Source of the DNA: Burkholderiaceae bacterium
GTDB taxonomy: Bacteria; Pseudomonadota; Gammaproteobacteria; Burkholderiales; Burkholderiaceae_C
NCBI GenBank assembly: GCA_024235915.1
Contig: JACKLO010000025.1
Span: 1 to 64,000 of the forward strand
Direction: 5' to 3'
Length of the DNA: 64,000 nt
Positions 1 to 8,797 of the stretch are shown piece after piece (the stretch's first letter is position 1; the number at the start of each line of letters is the position of its first letter). The notes beneath the pieces were generated by a model. It was not told the origin of the DNA and did not search any database. It saw nothing but the letters and a program-made list of their open reading frames with translations. The position numbers and the translations under genes were made by a program.

Positions 1-1
1 C

Positions 2-379
2 GACGCCGACGAGGCGCTGGAACGGCTGCATGCGCTGGCCCGCCTGGGCCTGCGGCTGTCGATCGACGACTTCGGCACCGGCTATTCCAGCCTGGGCCGG
101 CTCAAGACCTGCCCCATACACCGGTTGAAGATCGACCGCAGCTTCATCCGCGGCCTGCCGGCGGACACGCGCGACGCGGCCCTGGTGCGCGCGATCGTGC
201 AGATGGGCGAGGCCCTGGGCCTCAACGTGGTGGCCGAAGGCGTGGAGACCGAGCCCCAGCGGCGCTTCCTGCAGGAGGTCGGCTGCCACGACTTTCAGGG
301 CTTCCTGTTCGCCCCCGCGATGGATGCGGTGAGCTTCGGCCACCGCTTTCCGGTGCCAGGACCGGTGCCACAGGGCTGA
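2..379 (+). CDS. EAL-domain protein, C-terminal fragment (c-di-GMP phosphodiesterase family)
   Basis: The reading frame is open from the first bases, so the gene starts before the window; only the last 125 residues or so are visible. They carry the C-terminal half of an EAL domain: DDFGTGYSSL (metal-binding Asp-Asp pair), LKIDRSFI (the family's conserved Lys-Ile-Asp), and VVAEGVET (Glu of loop 6), followed by QGFLFAPAM near the end. EAL enzymes hydrolyse cyclic di-GMP to pGpG. The residues seen fit an active enzyme, but the EAL signature itself and any sensor or GGDEF domain lie outside the window. No transmembrane segment is visible in this part. Confidence 0.93.
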   Translation, partial: DADEALERLHALARLGLRLSIDDFGTGYSSLGRLKTCPIHRLKIDRSFIRGLPADTRDAALVRAIVQMGEALGLNVVAEGVETEPQRRFLQEVGCHDFQGFLFAPAMDAVSFGHRFPVPGPVPQG

Positions 380-493
380 GCCTGCCGCCACGCGGGTGGC
401 GGCCGCTGGTGGCCGGATCCGTGCCGCTGGCGTCGGCGCGCGGGCGCGTGGCGCACAATCGGCCTCTCCTTTGCAGCGCGACCCCAGGCACCG

Positions 494-814
494 ATGATCT
501 ACCGATTCCGCAGCCCGGCCACCGGGGACGTCGTGATGCTGGGCGCCAGCGGAGACGAACTGCTGCGGATCCTGGGGCGCGAACCGGCCGCCAAGGGCAT
601 CATCGAAGCCGCCGCGATGCCCGCGGCGATCGCGGCCCTGCAGGCCGCGGTGGCCCATGCCGAAGCGGCGGCGGACACCGACACGCCCAACGCCGGCGAC
701 GCGGAGACCGAAACACCGGCGCGCGGCGTGAGCCTGCGCCAGCGCGTGTGGCCGATGGTCGAGATGCTGCGCCGCGCCCATGCCGAGGACGCCCCGGTGG
801 TCTGGGGCGTCTAG
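494..814 (+). CDS. DUF1840 family protein
   Basis: This is a 106-residue cytoplasmic protein beginning MIYRFRSPATGDVVML, which matches the DUF1840 family of small proteobacterial proteins. The centre (residues about 30-60) is an Ala-rich helical stretch around GIIEAAAMPAAIAAL, and the C-terminus is a second helix with QRVWPMVEMLRRAH. There is no signal peptide and no membrane segment. Family function is unknown. It stands alone between the EAL gene and the PEBP-like gene on the same strand, with a gap of about 50 bases to the latter. Confidence 0.8.
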   Translation: MIYRFRSPATGDVVMLGASGDELLRILGREPAAKGIIEAAAMPAAIAALQAAVAHAEAAADTDTPNAGDAETETPARGVSLRQRVWPMVEMLRRAHAEDAPVVWGV

Positions 815-863
815 CCGGCCGCGCAACAACGCAAGCCTGATCGAACACCCGAGGGGGAATCAC

Positions 864-1499
864 ATGGAACTGTGGAGCGAGAGCTGGACCAACGGGGACC
901 GCATCCCGGAGCGTTTTGCCGCGGGCCGTCTGTTGCCCGAAGGTGGCGTGGGCTTCTCGGACAACCTCAACCCACACCTGGCCTGGCGGGACCTGCCCGA
1001 CGGTGCGCAGTCGATGGTGCTGATCTGCCACGACTTCGACGTGCCCAGCCGGGGCGATGACGTCAACCAGCCCGACCGCGAGGTGCCGGTGGACCTGCCC
1101 CGCGTGGACTTCTTCCACTGGGTGCTGATCGACCTGCCGCCGCAGCCCACCGTGATCGCCGAAGGCGAATTCAGCCGTGGATTCACGCCGCGCGGCAAAC
1201 CCGGGCCGGCCGCCATCAACGGCGCCCGCCAGGGCCTGAACGACTACACCGGCTGGTTCGCGGGCGACGCGGAGCGGTCGGGTCAGTACTTCGGCTATGA
1301 CGGCCCCTTCCCGCCGTTCAACGATTCGCTGGTGCACCACTACGTGTTCACGCTGTACGCGGTGTCGGAGGCGCGGCTGCCGGTCGAGGGCGTGTTCACC
1401 GGCCACGACGTGCGCGCAGCCCTGGCCGGCCGCGTGCTGGGTGCCGCCACGTTCTCCGGCACCTACACGCTCAATCGCCGGCTCGTCACGGCACCGTGA
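864..1499 (+). CDS. YbhB/YbcL-type PEBP (Raf-kinase-inhibitor-like) protein
   Basis: The protein has 211 residues. The ATG at 864 was chosen over upstream in-frame codons because a strong ribosome site, GAGGGGG, sits seven bases before it. The sequence has the phosphatidylethanolamine-binding fold signatures: NPHLAWRDLP, the ICHDFD block with the ligand-pocket Asp, FFHWVLIDLP, and YDGPFPPFNDSLVHHY (the family's GPxPP...HxY motif). Bacterial members are soluble, with no established reaction. It overlaps the next gene by four bases (GTGA), so the two are probably translated together. The protein is somewhat longer than most YbhB proteins (about 160-190 residues). Confidence 0.85.
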   Translation: MELWSESWTNGDRIPERFAAGRLLPEGGVGFSDNLNPHLAWRDLPDGAQSMVLICHDFDVPSRGDDVNQPDREVPVDLPRVDFFHWVLIDLPPQPTVIAEGEFSRGFTPRGKPGPAAINGARQGLNDYTGWFAGDAERSGQYFGYDGPFPPFNDSLVHHYVFTLYAVSEARLPVEGVFTGHDVRAALAGRVLGAATFSGTYTLNRRLVTAP

Positions 1500-2161
1500 C
1501 GGCGACCGACTCCTCTGCCGCCGTTGCAGCCGACGACACCGGGCACGCGGCCACCCGCGTGCTGCTGGTTCGCCATGGCGAGACCGACTGGAACACGCAG
1601 ACGCGGCTGCAGGGCCACACCGACATCCCACTGAACGCCCGCGGGCGCGAGCAGGCGCGCCGCGTCGGCCAGGCGCTGGCCGGCATACGACTGGACGCCG
1701 TCTACAGCAGCGACCTGCAGCGCGCTTTCGACACCGCCCGTGCCATGGCAGACGCCACCGGCGCACCACTGCACGCGGAGCCTGCATTGCGCGAACGGCA
1801 GTTCGGCTGCTTCGAGGGCCTGACCTACGCCGAGGTGGAGGCGCGCTGGCCCGAACCCGCGCGCCGCTGGCGGCTGCGCGATCCGGCCTTCGGGCCCGAC
1901 GGCGGCGAAACCCTGGCGGCTTTCCACGCCCGCTGCCTGGCCGTGGCTGAACGCCTGGTGGCGCGGCATGCCGGCGGGCACATCGCCCTGGTGGCCCACG
2001 GTGGCGTGCTCGACAGCCTGTACCGCGCCGCCACCCGGGTGGCGCTGGACGCGCCGCGCAGCTGGCGCATGGCCAACGCCAGCCTCAACCGGCTGCTGCA
2101 CGGCAGCAGCGGCTTCGTGCTCGTGGGCTGGGACGACGACACGCACCTGCAGGGGCTGTGA
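1496..2161 (+). CDS. Histidine phosphatase (phosphoglycerate mutase-like, GpmB/CobC group)
   Basis: The protein has 221 residues and starts at a GTG overlapping the preceding stop codon (GTGA). The catalytic signature LLVRHGETDWN lies at residues about 22-32, with the phosphorylated His in RHG. The second catalytic block has ERQFGCFEGLTY, and the C-terminal VAHGGVLDSLYR supplies the second active-site His. These define the histidine phosphatase superfamily. The YSSDLQRAFDTA segment fits cofactor-independent phosphoglycerate-mutase-like or alpha-ribazole-phosphatase-like members. The true substrate cannot be told from sequence. The first 20 residues are a non-conserved polar extension. Confidence 0.88.
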   Translation: MTATDSSAAVAADDTGHAATRVLLVRHGETDWNTQTRLQGHTDIPLNARGREQARRVGQALAGIRLDAVYSSDLQRAFDTARAMADATGAPLHAEPALRERQFGCFEGLTYAEVEARWPEPARRWRLRDPAFGPDGGETLAAFHARCLAVAERLVARHAGGHIALVAHGGVLDSLYRAATRVALDAPRSWRMANASLNRLLHGSSGFVLVGWDDDTHLQGL

Positions 2162-2201
2162 CCCCGGCCGGTGGGGCGTCGGCCGCGCCCGCCGTCCGCG
2201 C

Positions 2202-5200
2202 TCACTGCCGGCGGATTTCCCGCCAGGCGTTCTTCGCGGGCGTGATGCTGCTGTTCTTCACGATGTCGCGCTCCCAGGGCGAGCCGTCTGCATCCTGGCC
2301 GGAGCCGACGATCTTGCCCTTGCTGGTGGCCAGCGCGGTCACGCCGGAGGAATTCGCGGTCGACGAAATCTCGGACGACACGAAATCCGTGCCTTCGAAG
2401 GCACCGCCCGTCCTGGCGTCGAACACGTACAGCCGCGCACTGGCGGAACAGTCGGTCCCGCCATTCTTGTTGGCCACCACGGCGATGGCGCCATAGGCGA
2501 TCTCGGGGCTGGTGTTGAGCTGCTCACCGGCCGGCAGGTCCACGAACCAGCCGCGGTCGCTGGACCAATCGACGGGGTCGCCGCTGAGGGTGTCGGTCGC
2601 GGCGTTGTAGGTCTGCTGGACGAGCGTGCTGCGCGCGCTGGCGATGGCGCTGCCGTCGGCGATGACGTACAGCGACTGCGTGCGGGTGCTGCCGAAGTCC
2701 CCGATGTCCAGGATCCGCCCGGTGCCGACGATGACGATGCGCTTGCCATCGATCATGGTCAGTTCAGGCGCGGCGGTCACGGGCTGCGCCACGTTGCTGC
2801 CATCCTTCAGCACGGCCAGTTTGAGCGGCGTACCCTTGCCCTGGAGGTCGAAGCGCCACACGTTGCCCAGCAGGTCACCGCCGTACACGTAGCGTGCGGT
2901 GCCGTCGCTCTCGGCGTAGGCGGCCACCTGAGACAGGCCCGCCTCGGTGGCCAGCGAGCCCACCCCGGTGTCGAACTCGTGGATCACGGCGCCGGTGCTG
3001 GCGTTGAGCATCCACAGGCGGCCATGGCCGTCGGAGGTGCTGTTGTAGCCGGAGGTCACCAGCACCACGTAGCCATCGCCACTGGTCTTGACGATGCGTG
3101 CGCGACCCATCGTCTGGCCGACCTTGGCCGCCGTGGTGGCATCGCCCGCGGACGGGAACTGCCACTTGAACTTCGAGGCCAGCGTGGTCTCGTCCAGGCC
3201 GCGCGGGCTGCTCACGTCGAGCGCGTAGTAGCTGCGCCCGGCCACGCCCATGCCGGCCACCAGCAGCGTGCCGCCGGCATAGGTGCCCAGGGTGGGCGAC
3301 CCGTCCAGCTGCGTGCGGAAGATGTAGCTGCGCTGCACCGTCTCGCCGATGTTGGACAGCGCCGCCGGCGGCACGAAGGCCCAGAGCTCGTCCCCGGCCG
3401 TGCCGGCCGCGGTGTCGATGGCGTGCAGCATGCCTTCGCCGGACTGCACATAGACCACGTTCTCGGTCCGTTGCACCGCCGGCTGGGAGTTGATCACGGC
3501 GCCCAGCAGGGACAGCCGCTTGCGGAAGAGGGTGCCTTCCTGGCTGCGGTCGCCGCGCAGGTAGTTCATCACCTGGGCGGTGTCGCCATACGCGTCGCTG
3601 GGGTTCACGGTGCCACCCACCGCGGCCGCGGTGAAGCCGCTGCCGCCGCTGGCGATGACGCGGGTGGTCCAGTCGCGCGTGAGCAGCTTGCTGCTCGCCG
3701 ACCACAGCGTGGTGGTCTCGTCCACGGCACCGGTGGTGGGGTCGATGGGCCGTGCCACGATGTCGCCCTGCCAGCCCGACGGGTTGTAGTAGCCGTAGTA
3801 GGCGCGGCTGTCGCCACGCGCCAGGTTGACGGTGCTCACGGCCACGCCGCCCTGGGCGCCGCGCTGGCTGATGATGTCCTCGAGCACCGAGCGGATGCCC
3901 GAGGACGTCTCCGCCGGGTTGGTGGCCAGGTACATCAGGCCGCGGCCGTTCAGCGTGGCATGCCACTGGTCGTCGATCAGCGACGGGTCGTCGGCCACCG
4001 GCGTGGTCCAGGTCGGCGCGGTCACGAACGGATCGACGTCGGTGGGCCAGAGCGCGCCGCGCACGCCCAGCGAAATCGCATAGGTGTTGATGTGCAGGTC
4101 AGGGTTCTTGTCGGCGTTGGGCGCCGTGGACGAACTCAGTGGCAGCTTGCCGGCCGCCAGGTCGGTGCGCAGGCGGTTGGTGTAGTAGCGCAGCGCCAGG
4201 TCGGCCAGCGTGCCGTTGGACGTGGTCTGGTAGGGCGAGCCGCTGCCCCAGGTGTTGGCCGATTTGCCGGCCTGCCAGCTCGGTGGCGTGATCGACGTGG
4301 TGTTGGAGAAGCCGTCGGTCACGATGAACATGCTGTTGCGCTGGCACGCGTACTGCACGATGTTCGTGTTGTCGTTGAACTGCTTGGCGATGTGCTTGAC
4401 GGTGGCGTGCGTGGGCGTGCCTTCCGCCGACAGCGCGTTCTTGTAGAAGTCCCCGGCGATGCGCCGGCCGTTGCTGGACGCGTTCGGGTTGTCGGTGTCG
4501 TACATCGTCACCGTGGGCGTGGAAGCGCCCTCGTCGGTGAACTTCATCAGCCCCACGCGCAGGCCCGTCAGGTCCTCCAGCACCGCGCCCATGGACCCGG
4601 CCAGCATGAGCTTGCGCTTGCGGTAGTAGCTGAACCAGTTGGCGAAGTTCTGCAGTTCACTGGCGTGGCTGCGGCCCGACGGGAAGGTATTGCCACTCTT
4701 GATCTCGTAGCGCTTGAGCTTGGTGGTGCCGTCTGGCGCCAGCACGCAGTCGGTGCCCACGGTGCAGTTCTCGGCATGCCAGAACGTGGCCGGGTAGTAG
4801 GGCACGGAGGCCCAGCAGGCACGGCCACTGGCCACGGTGACGGCTGCGGTGAGCGTCTTTTCACCGCTGCCGTTGCAGACGTTGCTGGTCTCCGAACCTG
4901 CCGAGACCCGAGTGCCCACCGGCAGCACCATGCCCGCCTGCACGTAGAAGCGGTAGCCGTTGCTCGTCCAGTTGCCATCGGACGAGTTCCAGTTGTCGCC
5001 GACATTCAGCGACGGCCCGCTGCTGTAGGCCGGGTGGGACAGCGTCGCGCTGGTGGAGGCGTTGCTGTAGTTGCGCACGGCGCCGTCGTGGTACGCCGGC
5101 GCCCAGGGTTCGTAGGTGACGTTGGTGTCGTAGTACAGCGGGTTGAAGGTCGACGATCGGGTCCAGGCGAACTGGTTGGTCGGCGGCAGCGCCAGGCCAT

Positions 5201-5540
5201 TGGTGCTGTTGTAGGCGTAGATCTGCCCCCCCGTGGCCGTGCCCACGGGGAACAGGTAGGCATAGCCCCAGTAGCTGCTGTGCTTGTTGCGCCGCGGCTT
5301 GCCAGTGCCGCTGTCCCAGCCGTCGTCGCCGTCGTACCAGAACAGGCCGGAGCTGGTGTCCAGCAGGTACTCCCAGTCCATGGAGCCGGAATCGTCCATG
5401 CCGAAGATGACATTCGGGCGCGCCAGCACGGAGGACTTGAGCGGCAGTTCGGCCAGGTCGGTGGCCTGGGCGGCCGGCCCGCTGAGCAGTGCGCCGAGGG
5501 CCAGCAGGCACGCCGCGGCCTGGGTGGTCTTGTTCATCAT
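2202..5540 (-). CDS. pilY1: PilY1-family type IV pilus assembly/tip adhesin protein
   Basis: The protein has about 1112 residues. The start at 5540 overlaps the pilX stop as ATGA; a second ATG follows directly at 5537. A signal peptide ends near AQATDL. A von Willebrand A-like region starts at once with NVIFGMDDSGSMDW (residues about 43-56, a MIDAS-type DxSGS), and ends before about residue 470. The C-terminal half is the PilY beta-propeller, recognised by VVYVQSGEGMLHAIDT and LLVAGMGVAGRSYYALD. PilY1 proteins are exported and act with the minor pilins at the pilus tip in adhesion, twitching and surface sensing. Many Tyr, Asn and Thr residues in the N-terminal half are typical of the family. 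It is the last gene of the pilin operon. Confidence 0.95.
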   Translation of the reverse strand: MMNKTTQAAACLLALGALLSGPAAQATDLAELPLKSSVLARPNVIFGMDDSGSMDWEYLLDTSSGLFWYDGDDGWDSGTGKPRRNKHSSYWGYAYLFPVGTATGGQIYAYNSTNGLALPPTNQFAWTRSSTFNPLYYDTNVTYEPWAPAYHDGAVRNYSNASTSATLSHPAYSSGPSLNVGDNWNSSDGNWTSNGYRFYVQAGMVLPVGTRVSAGSETSNVCNGSGEKTLTAAVTVASGRACWASVPYYPATFWHAENCTVGTDCVLAPDGTTKLKRYEIKSGNTFPSGRSHASELQNFANWFSYYRKRKLMLAGSMGAVLEDLTGLRVGLMKFTDEGASTPTVTMYDTDNPNASSNGRRIAGDFYKNALSAEGTPTHATVKHIAKQFNDNTNIVQYACQRNSMFIVTDGFSNTTSITPPSWQAGKSANTWGSGSPYQTTSNGTLADLALRYYTNRLRTDLAAGKLPLSSSTAPNADKNPDLHINTYAISLGVRGALWPTDVDPFVTAPTWTTPVADDPSLIDDQWHATLNGRGLMYLATNPAETSSGIRSVLEDIISQRGAQGGVAVSTVNLARGDSRAYYGYYNPSGWQGDIVARPIDPTTGAVDETTTLWSASSKLLTRDWTTRVIASGGSGFTAAAVGGTVNPSDAYGDTAQVMNYLRGDRSQEGTLFRKRLSLLGAVINSQPAVQRTENVVYVQSGEGMLHAIDTAAGTAGDELWAFVPPAALSNIGETVQRSYIFRTQLDGSPTLGTYAGGTLLVAGMGVAGRSYYALDVSSPRGLDETTLASKFKWQFPSAGDATTAAKVGQTMGRARIVKTSGDGYVVLVTSGYNSTSDGHGRLWMLNASTGAVIHEFDTGVGSLATEAGLSQVAAYAESDGTARYVYGGDLLGNVWRFDLQGKGTPLKLAVLKDGSNVAQPVTAAPELTMIDGKRIVIVGTGRILDIGDFGSTRTQSLYVIADGSAIASARSTLVQQTYNAATDTLSGDPVDWSSDRGWFVDLPAGEQLNTSPEIAYGAIAVVANKNGGTDCSASARLYVFDARTGGAFEGTDFVSSEISSTANSSGVTALATSKGKIVGSGQDADGSPWERDIVKNSSITPAKNAWREIRRQ

Positions 5541-6127
5541 TCGCCTCTCGTGATCAGCGACTGCACCCAGGTCTGGGTGTCCTTCGGCCCGGTGACGCGC
5601 ACGGTCGCGCGGAACTGGCGCGCATTGGGCGGATCGAGTTCCTCGCAGCCCGCCTCGCGGCAACGGATTTCCTGGGGCTCCTGCTTGACCAGGCACTGGC
5701 GCAGCGGCCGGGTGACCGGCAGCGCGCCTTCACACATGCGTTCGGCCACATAGGCCACGGTGTAGGCGCCCACGGTGACCGTCGGCGCGGCATCGAAATC
5801 CAGTTGCGGGATGCCGTTGGCATCCGCGTTCTGGATCGTCGGCCAGTACCAGCCTGCCTGCGCCGTGTCCTCGTTGCCGAGTTCGTCACGGATGCGGGCG
5901 AACACCGTGTTCAACCCCACCTCGGAGGCCTGCACGGCCGCTTCGCGGTAGGCGGTGTTGCCGCTCGCCAGCGTGCCCACTTCGGTCAACCGGGCCAGCG
6001 CCATGCCGCCCAGCAGCATCACGGACAGCAGCACCAGCACGACCAGCATGGTCATGCCACGCTGTTGCCGATGTGCACCAGCGCACATCGCCGCTGGCGC
6101 CTGGGTTGCGCGGTCAATCATGTTCAT
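5537..6127 (-). CDS. pilX: PilX-like minor type IV pilin
   Basis: The protein has 196 residues. The ATG at 6127 overlaps the upstream pilW stop as ATGA, and its own stop overlaps pilY1 in the same way. After a polar leader comes QRGMTMLVVLVLLSVMLLGG, a prepilin-type N-terminus with Gly before the hydrophobic helix. The usual Glu at +5 of mature pilins is absent, which is common in PilX proteins. The helix is followed by a PilX-like region (ASGNTAYREAAVQASEVGLN), then a Cys-containing C-terminal domain (MCEG, CLVKQ, CREAGCEE). It should be cleaved by the prepilin peptidase and join the minor-pilin tip complex with PilV, PilW, PilE and PilY1. Confidence 0.88.
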   Translation of the reverse strand: MNMIDRATQAPAAMCAGAHRQQRGMTMLVVLVLLSVMLLGGMALARLTEVGTLASGNTAYREAAVQASEVGLNTVFARIRDELGNEDTAQAGWYWPTIQNADANGIPQLDFDAAPTVTVGAYTVAYVAERMCEGALPVTRPLRQCLVKQEPQEIRCREAGCEELDPPNARQFRATVRVTGPKDTQTWVQSLITRGE

Positions 6128-7203
6128 TCCCTCAGCCCCAGCACCAGATTGCGCATCGGCACGACGACGGTGGAGACGCGGTAGCGCCAGCACTGCCAGT
6201 CGTCGACGTCGGGTTCGATCTCCACGCCGAACAGCTGCGGCTTGTCGAGGCTGGCGTCGCAGTTGCCATTGGCGTCGGGTCGTTCGCGCTGCGGGCTCCG
6301 GGTGACCACGCCCATGCGGATGGCGCGCACACGCGGCAGCGTGGTGGCGTCCAGCACCGCAAAGCCGTCGCCGGCGTCCACCCACTGTTCCAGCGTGGTG
6401 CCGCCCGCGGTGGCCACGCCGTACTGCGCGCGCAGGGCGATCACGTTGCGCGTGAGCACGGCCGTGTCGCCCGTCAGCGGACGGTCGAGCACCAGCGTGT
6501 TGCCGTCGCGGCGATAGCGGTTCCAGCTCAGGGCACCGATCAGCGTGATGCGGTCGCGCTCGGCAAAGGTGGGCATGGCCGTGAACGCACCCTGGTTGTG
6601 GGTGCCGTCGGCGGCGAAGGTGAGCAGCTGCGGCGTGGTGTCGGTGCTGGGCGTGACCGCGGTGACGGTGCGCACCAGGCAAGGGGCGCCTGGCGTCGCC
6701 GGCGCCAGCAGCACCGCCTGGCCGGCGGCCGTGGGCATCAGCGACTGCAGCGCAGCGGACGTGCCGTCCGAAGCCGACGCCAGCAGCACATTGGCGCCCG
6801 ATTCGACGCGGTTGCCGTAGACGATGTCGATGGTGTCGCCATCGTCACCTGCCGTGATGCGCACGGGCGTGAAGGTGTCGCTGTCGCTGTGCAAGGTCGG
6901 CCCGGTGCTCAGCGCCAGGGTGTTGCAAAGGTAGTTCGCGTCGCCGAAGAATCCCAGGCCGGCCAGGGCGGCGTCGTTCTTCAGCGCCGCCAGCGCCGTG
7001 GCCGCGCCGATGCCGCTGCCGCCCACGCCGATGCCCTGGCGCTGCGAGGCGGTGAACATCATGGCGCTGCCGGCAGCGGCGATGCTCACCAGCATGGCCA
7101 CCACCAGGCCCACCATCAGCTCGACGATGGACAGGCCGCGTTGGGCGTGCCGTGGCGGCACCGGCCGCGCCACCTGGCGCGAGGACAGGCTAGGGCCGGA
7201 CAT
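6124..7203 (-). CDS. pilW: PilW-like minor type IV pilin
   Basis: The protein has 359 residues. The leader ends QRG, followed by LSIVELMVGLVVAML, a textbook class III prepilin signal with Glu at +5 and a hydrophobic helix (residues about 23-46). The rest is a long soluble domain, with QWVDAGDGFAVLDATTLPRVRAIRMGVV-type text near the C-terminus that is characteristic of PilW proteins. Cysteines at the end (GNCDASLD, DDWQCWRYR) may form a disulfide. It overlaps pilV by 14 bases upstream and pilX by an ATGA downstream. Its length is usual for PilW (about 300-370). Confidence 0.9.
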   Translation of the reverse strand: MSGPSLSSRQVARPVPPRHAQRGLSIVELMVGLVVAMLVSIAAAGSAMMFTASQRQGIGVGGSGIGAATALAALKNDAALAGLGFFGDANYLCNTLALSTGPTLHSDSDTFTPVRITAGDDGDTIDIVYGNRVESGANVLLASASDGTSAALQSLMPTAAGQAVLLAPATPGAPCLVRTVTAVTPSTDTTPQLLTFAADGTHNQGAFTAMPTFAERDRITLIGALSWNRYRRDGNTLVLDRPLTGDTAVLTRNVIALRAQYGVATAGGTTLEQWVDAGDGFAVLDATTLPRVRAIRMGVVTRSPQRERPDANGNCDASLDKPQLFGVEIEPDVDDWQCWRYRVSTVVVPMRNLVLGLRE

Positions 7204-7633
7204 CGGTGGTCGCCTCCAGCGTGCGGGTCTCCCCGGAATCCTTGCCGGTCCAGGTGATCGTCACGGTAAATTGGCCCATGGCCAGTGCCGAGGTCGCTTC
7301 CACGTCGCCAGGCAAGGCGGCCACGACGCGGGCTTCCCAGTCTTCGGCGCGCGCGCGCGCCGTCTCGCTGGGGCAGGTGCCAGCGTCGGGCAAGGTGTAG
7401 CAGCCGGCATTGGCCACATCGACCAGCACCGTGCTGAGCAGTTCGTCGCCCAACTGCGCGGCCGTCAGGCGGGCCTGGCTCTCCGTGCTCTGGCGCACCA
7501 GGCTGGTCTGCATGCGCGTCATGCCCAGCAGGCCGAAGGCCAGCAAGGCCAGGGCGATGAGGGCATCGATCAGGCCCATGCCACGCCCCGTGGCGCGGCC
7601 ATGCCGGGAGGTGGGGAAATGATGGGCGCTCAT
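7190..7633 (-). CDS. pilV: PilV-like minor type IV pilin
   Basis: The protein has 147 residues starting at the ATG that overlaps the upstream fimT-like stop (ATGA at 7633-7630); an in-frame codon nine residues earlier is possible but less well placed. The leader ends ATGRG, followed by MGLIDALIALALLAFGLLGM, a prepilin helix with Asp instead of the common Glu at +5, as is frequent in PilV. LGDELLSTVL and a C-terminal TVTITWTG match the PilV family. One Cys pair (AGCYTL, GTCPSE) may stabilise the globular part. It belongs to the same translationally coupled minor-pilin operon. Confidence 0.87.
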   Translation of the reverse strand: MSAHHFPTSRHGRATGRGMGLIDALIALALLAFGLLGMTRMQTSLVRQSTESQARLTAAQLGDELLSTVLVDVANAGCYTLPDAGTCPSETARARAEDWEARVVAALPGDVEATSALAMGQFTVTITWTGKDSGETRTLEATTDVRP

Positions 7634-8130
7634 TCGCAGTCCGTCGTGTGGTCGCCGCACAGGCGCACGCTGCCGCCGCCGTCCACACGCAGGCCGGGGC
7701 AGCGGATCTCCGTGGAACAGCTCAAGCTGGGGTGGCTCAGGTCCACCGAGGCAGTGGCAAAGGCCACGGGCCGCCCCTCGCCGCCGAAGTCCAAGGTGGC
7801 GGCTTCGGCCGAGATGCCGTGCGTGAACGGTGAGACGCGCAGTTCCACCGGCGCGTCGGGGTCGGTGCGGTCGCTGATCGTGACGGCCGTGCTGCTCACC
7901 GCCACCCGCACCACGGTGTTGCGCTTGATGGCCTCGCTCTGGGCGAAGAGCATCTGGGCATACAAGGTGTTGCCGTTCTCGCGCAGGCGGGAGTTGGCCA
8001 GGTATTCCGAGAACGACGGCGCCGCCGCCACGGCCAGCATGGCCGCGATGGCCAGGGCCACCATCAGCTCCACCAGGGTCAGGCCGCGGTGGCCGCGGCG
8101 GCCGCCGTGGGGGTCGGTCAGCTGTCGCAT
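7630..8130 (-). CDS. fimT: GspH/FimT-family pseudopilin
   Basis: The protein has 166 residues with the prepilin motif HRG|LTLVELMVALAIAAML (cleavage after Gly, Glu at +5) at residues about 15-32, followed by PSFSEYLANSRLRENGNTLY. This N-terminal pattern, together with FAQSEAIKRN, is the hallmark of the GspH/FimT family. The C-terminus has several Cys residues (LSCSTEIRCPG, RLCGDHTTDC). FimT-like minor pilins prime or decorate the pilus; in some naturally competent bacteria FimT binds DNA, and that activity cannot be inferred here. It overlaps pilE by 13 bases and pilV by four. Confidence 0.88.
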   Translation of the reverse strand: MRQLTDPHGGRRGHRGLTLVELMVALAIAAMLAVAAAPSFSEYLANSRLRENGNTLYAQMLFAQSEAIKRNTVVRVAVSSTAVTISDRTDPDAPVELRVSPFTHGISAEAATLDFGGEGRPVAFATASVDLSHPSLSCSTEIRCPGLRVDGGGSVRLCGDHTTDCE

Positions 8131-8534
8131 GTGCTGCCCTTCATGCTCCAGCAGTTGGTCGCCGGCACGCCCTTGGGGTGCGCTGTCGTCACCCGCACAC
8201 CAAGGTGGTTGATGCTGTAGCCATACCCGCTGACCGGGCCGCTGCCGGTGGCCGTGGCGGTGTAGCTCTGGCCGTCGTCGGCGGCCTCGCAGCCGATGGC
8301 GAAGTCGCCGGCAGCGGCCAGGCTGTCGGGGCAGGCGTATCGGCCCGCGTCCTGGAAACGCTGTTCCATGCGGGTGGCCAGGGCGCTCAGGGCGTCCAGT
8401 GCCGGCGGCACGCGCGCGCGCTGGATGTAGGCGGTGTAGGCCGGCAAGGCGATGGCCGACAGGATGGCGACGATGGCCACCGTGATCATCACTTCGATCA
8501 GCGTGAAGCCGCGGGCGGTGCGTGGCGTGGTCAT
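8118..8534 (-). CDS. pilE: PilE-like type IV pilin of the minor-pilin operon
   Basis: The protein has 138 residues; the start at 8534 gives the short leader MTTPRTARG before FTLIEVMITVAIVAILSAIA, a canonical prepilin cleavage site with Phe at +1 and Glu at +5. The hydrophobic helix is followed by LPAYTAYIQRARVPPALDAL, typical of PilE proteins. The C-terminal domain has Cys residues (YACPDSL, IGCEAA, TNCWSM, STCDS) that could form the D-region disulfide. It is the first gene of the operon pilE-fimT-pilV-pilW-pilX-pilY1, whereas in many proteobacteria pilE comes last. The short length fits a minor pilin rather than the major subunit. Confidence 0.88.
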   Translation of the reverse strand: MTTPRTARGFTLIEVMITVAIVAILSAIALPAYTAYIQRARVPPALDALSALATRMEQRFQDAGRYACPDSLAAAGDFAIGCEAADDGQSYTATATGSGPVSGYGYSINHLGVRVTTAHPKGVPATNCWSMKGSTCDS

Positions 8535-8797
8535 GGTGTCGGGTCCGTAGGGTCTGGCTGCAGGCAACGCGGCGGCGGGCTGCCCCGGACGGGCGGCCTT
8601 TGCCGGCTCATGGCCGTGTTTATCGACGGCTTGACCCGGGGCTTGAGGGCGAAAATGCGGCAGATTCCCGCGCAAACGTAACGGTCGGCAACCGGTGCGG
8701 GCGCCCAAGGCGGGCGCTGCCGCCAACATGCGGGCCAAGGCACCCGCCCGGGTCACCCCGGCTTGGCGGCGCAGGGCCGCCCCGGCACCATGGGCGC

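Noticed and set aside
1968..5753. A very long open frame on the plus strand opposite pilY1
   Set aside because: It is an antisense shadow in GC-rich sequence, has no recognisable domain, and the minus-strand frame carries clear PilY1 motifs.
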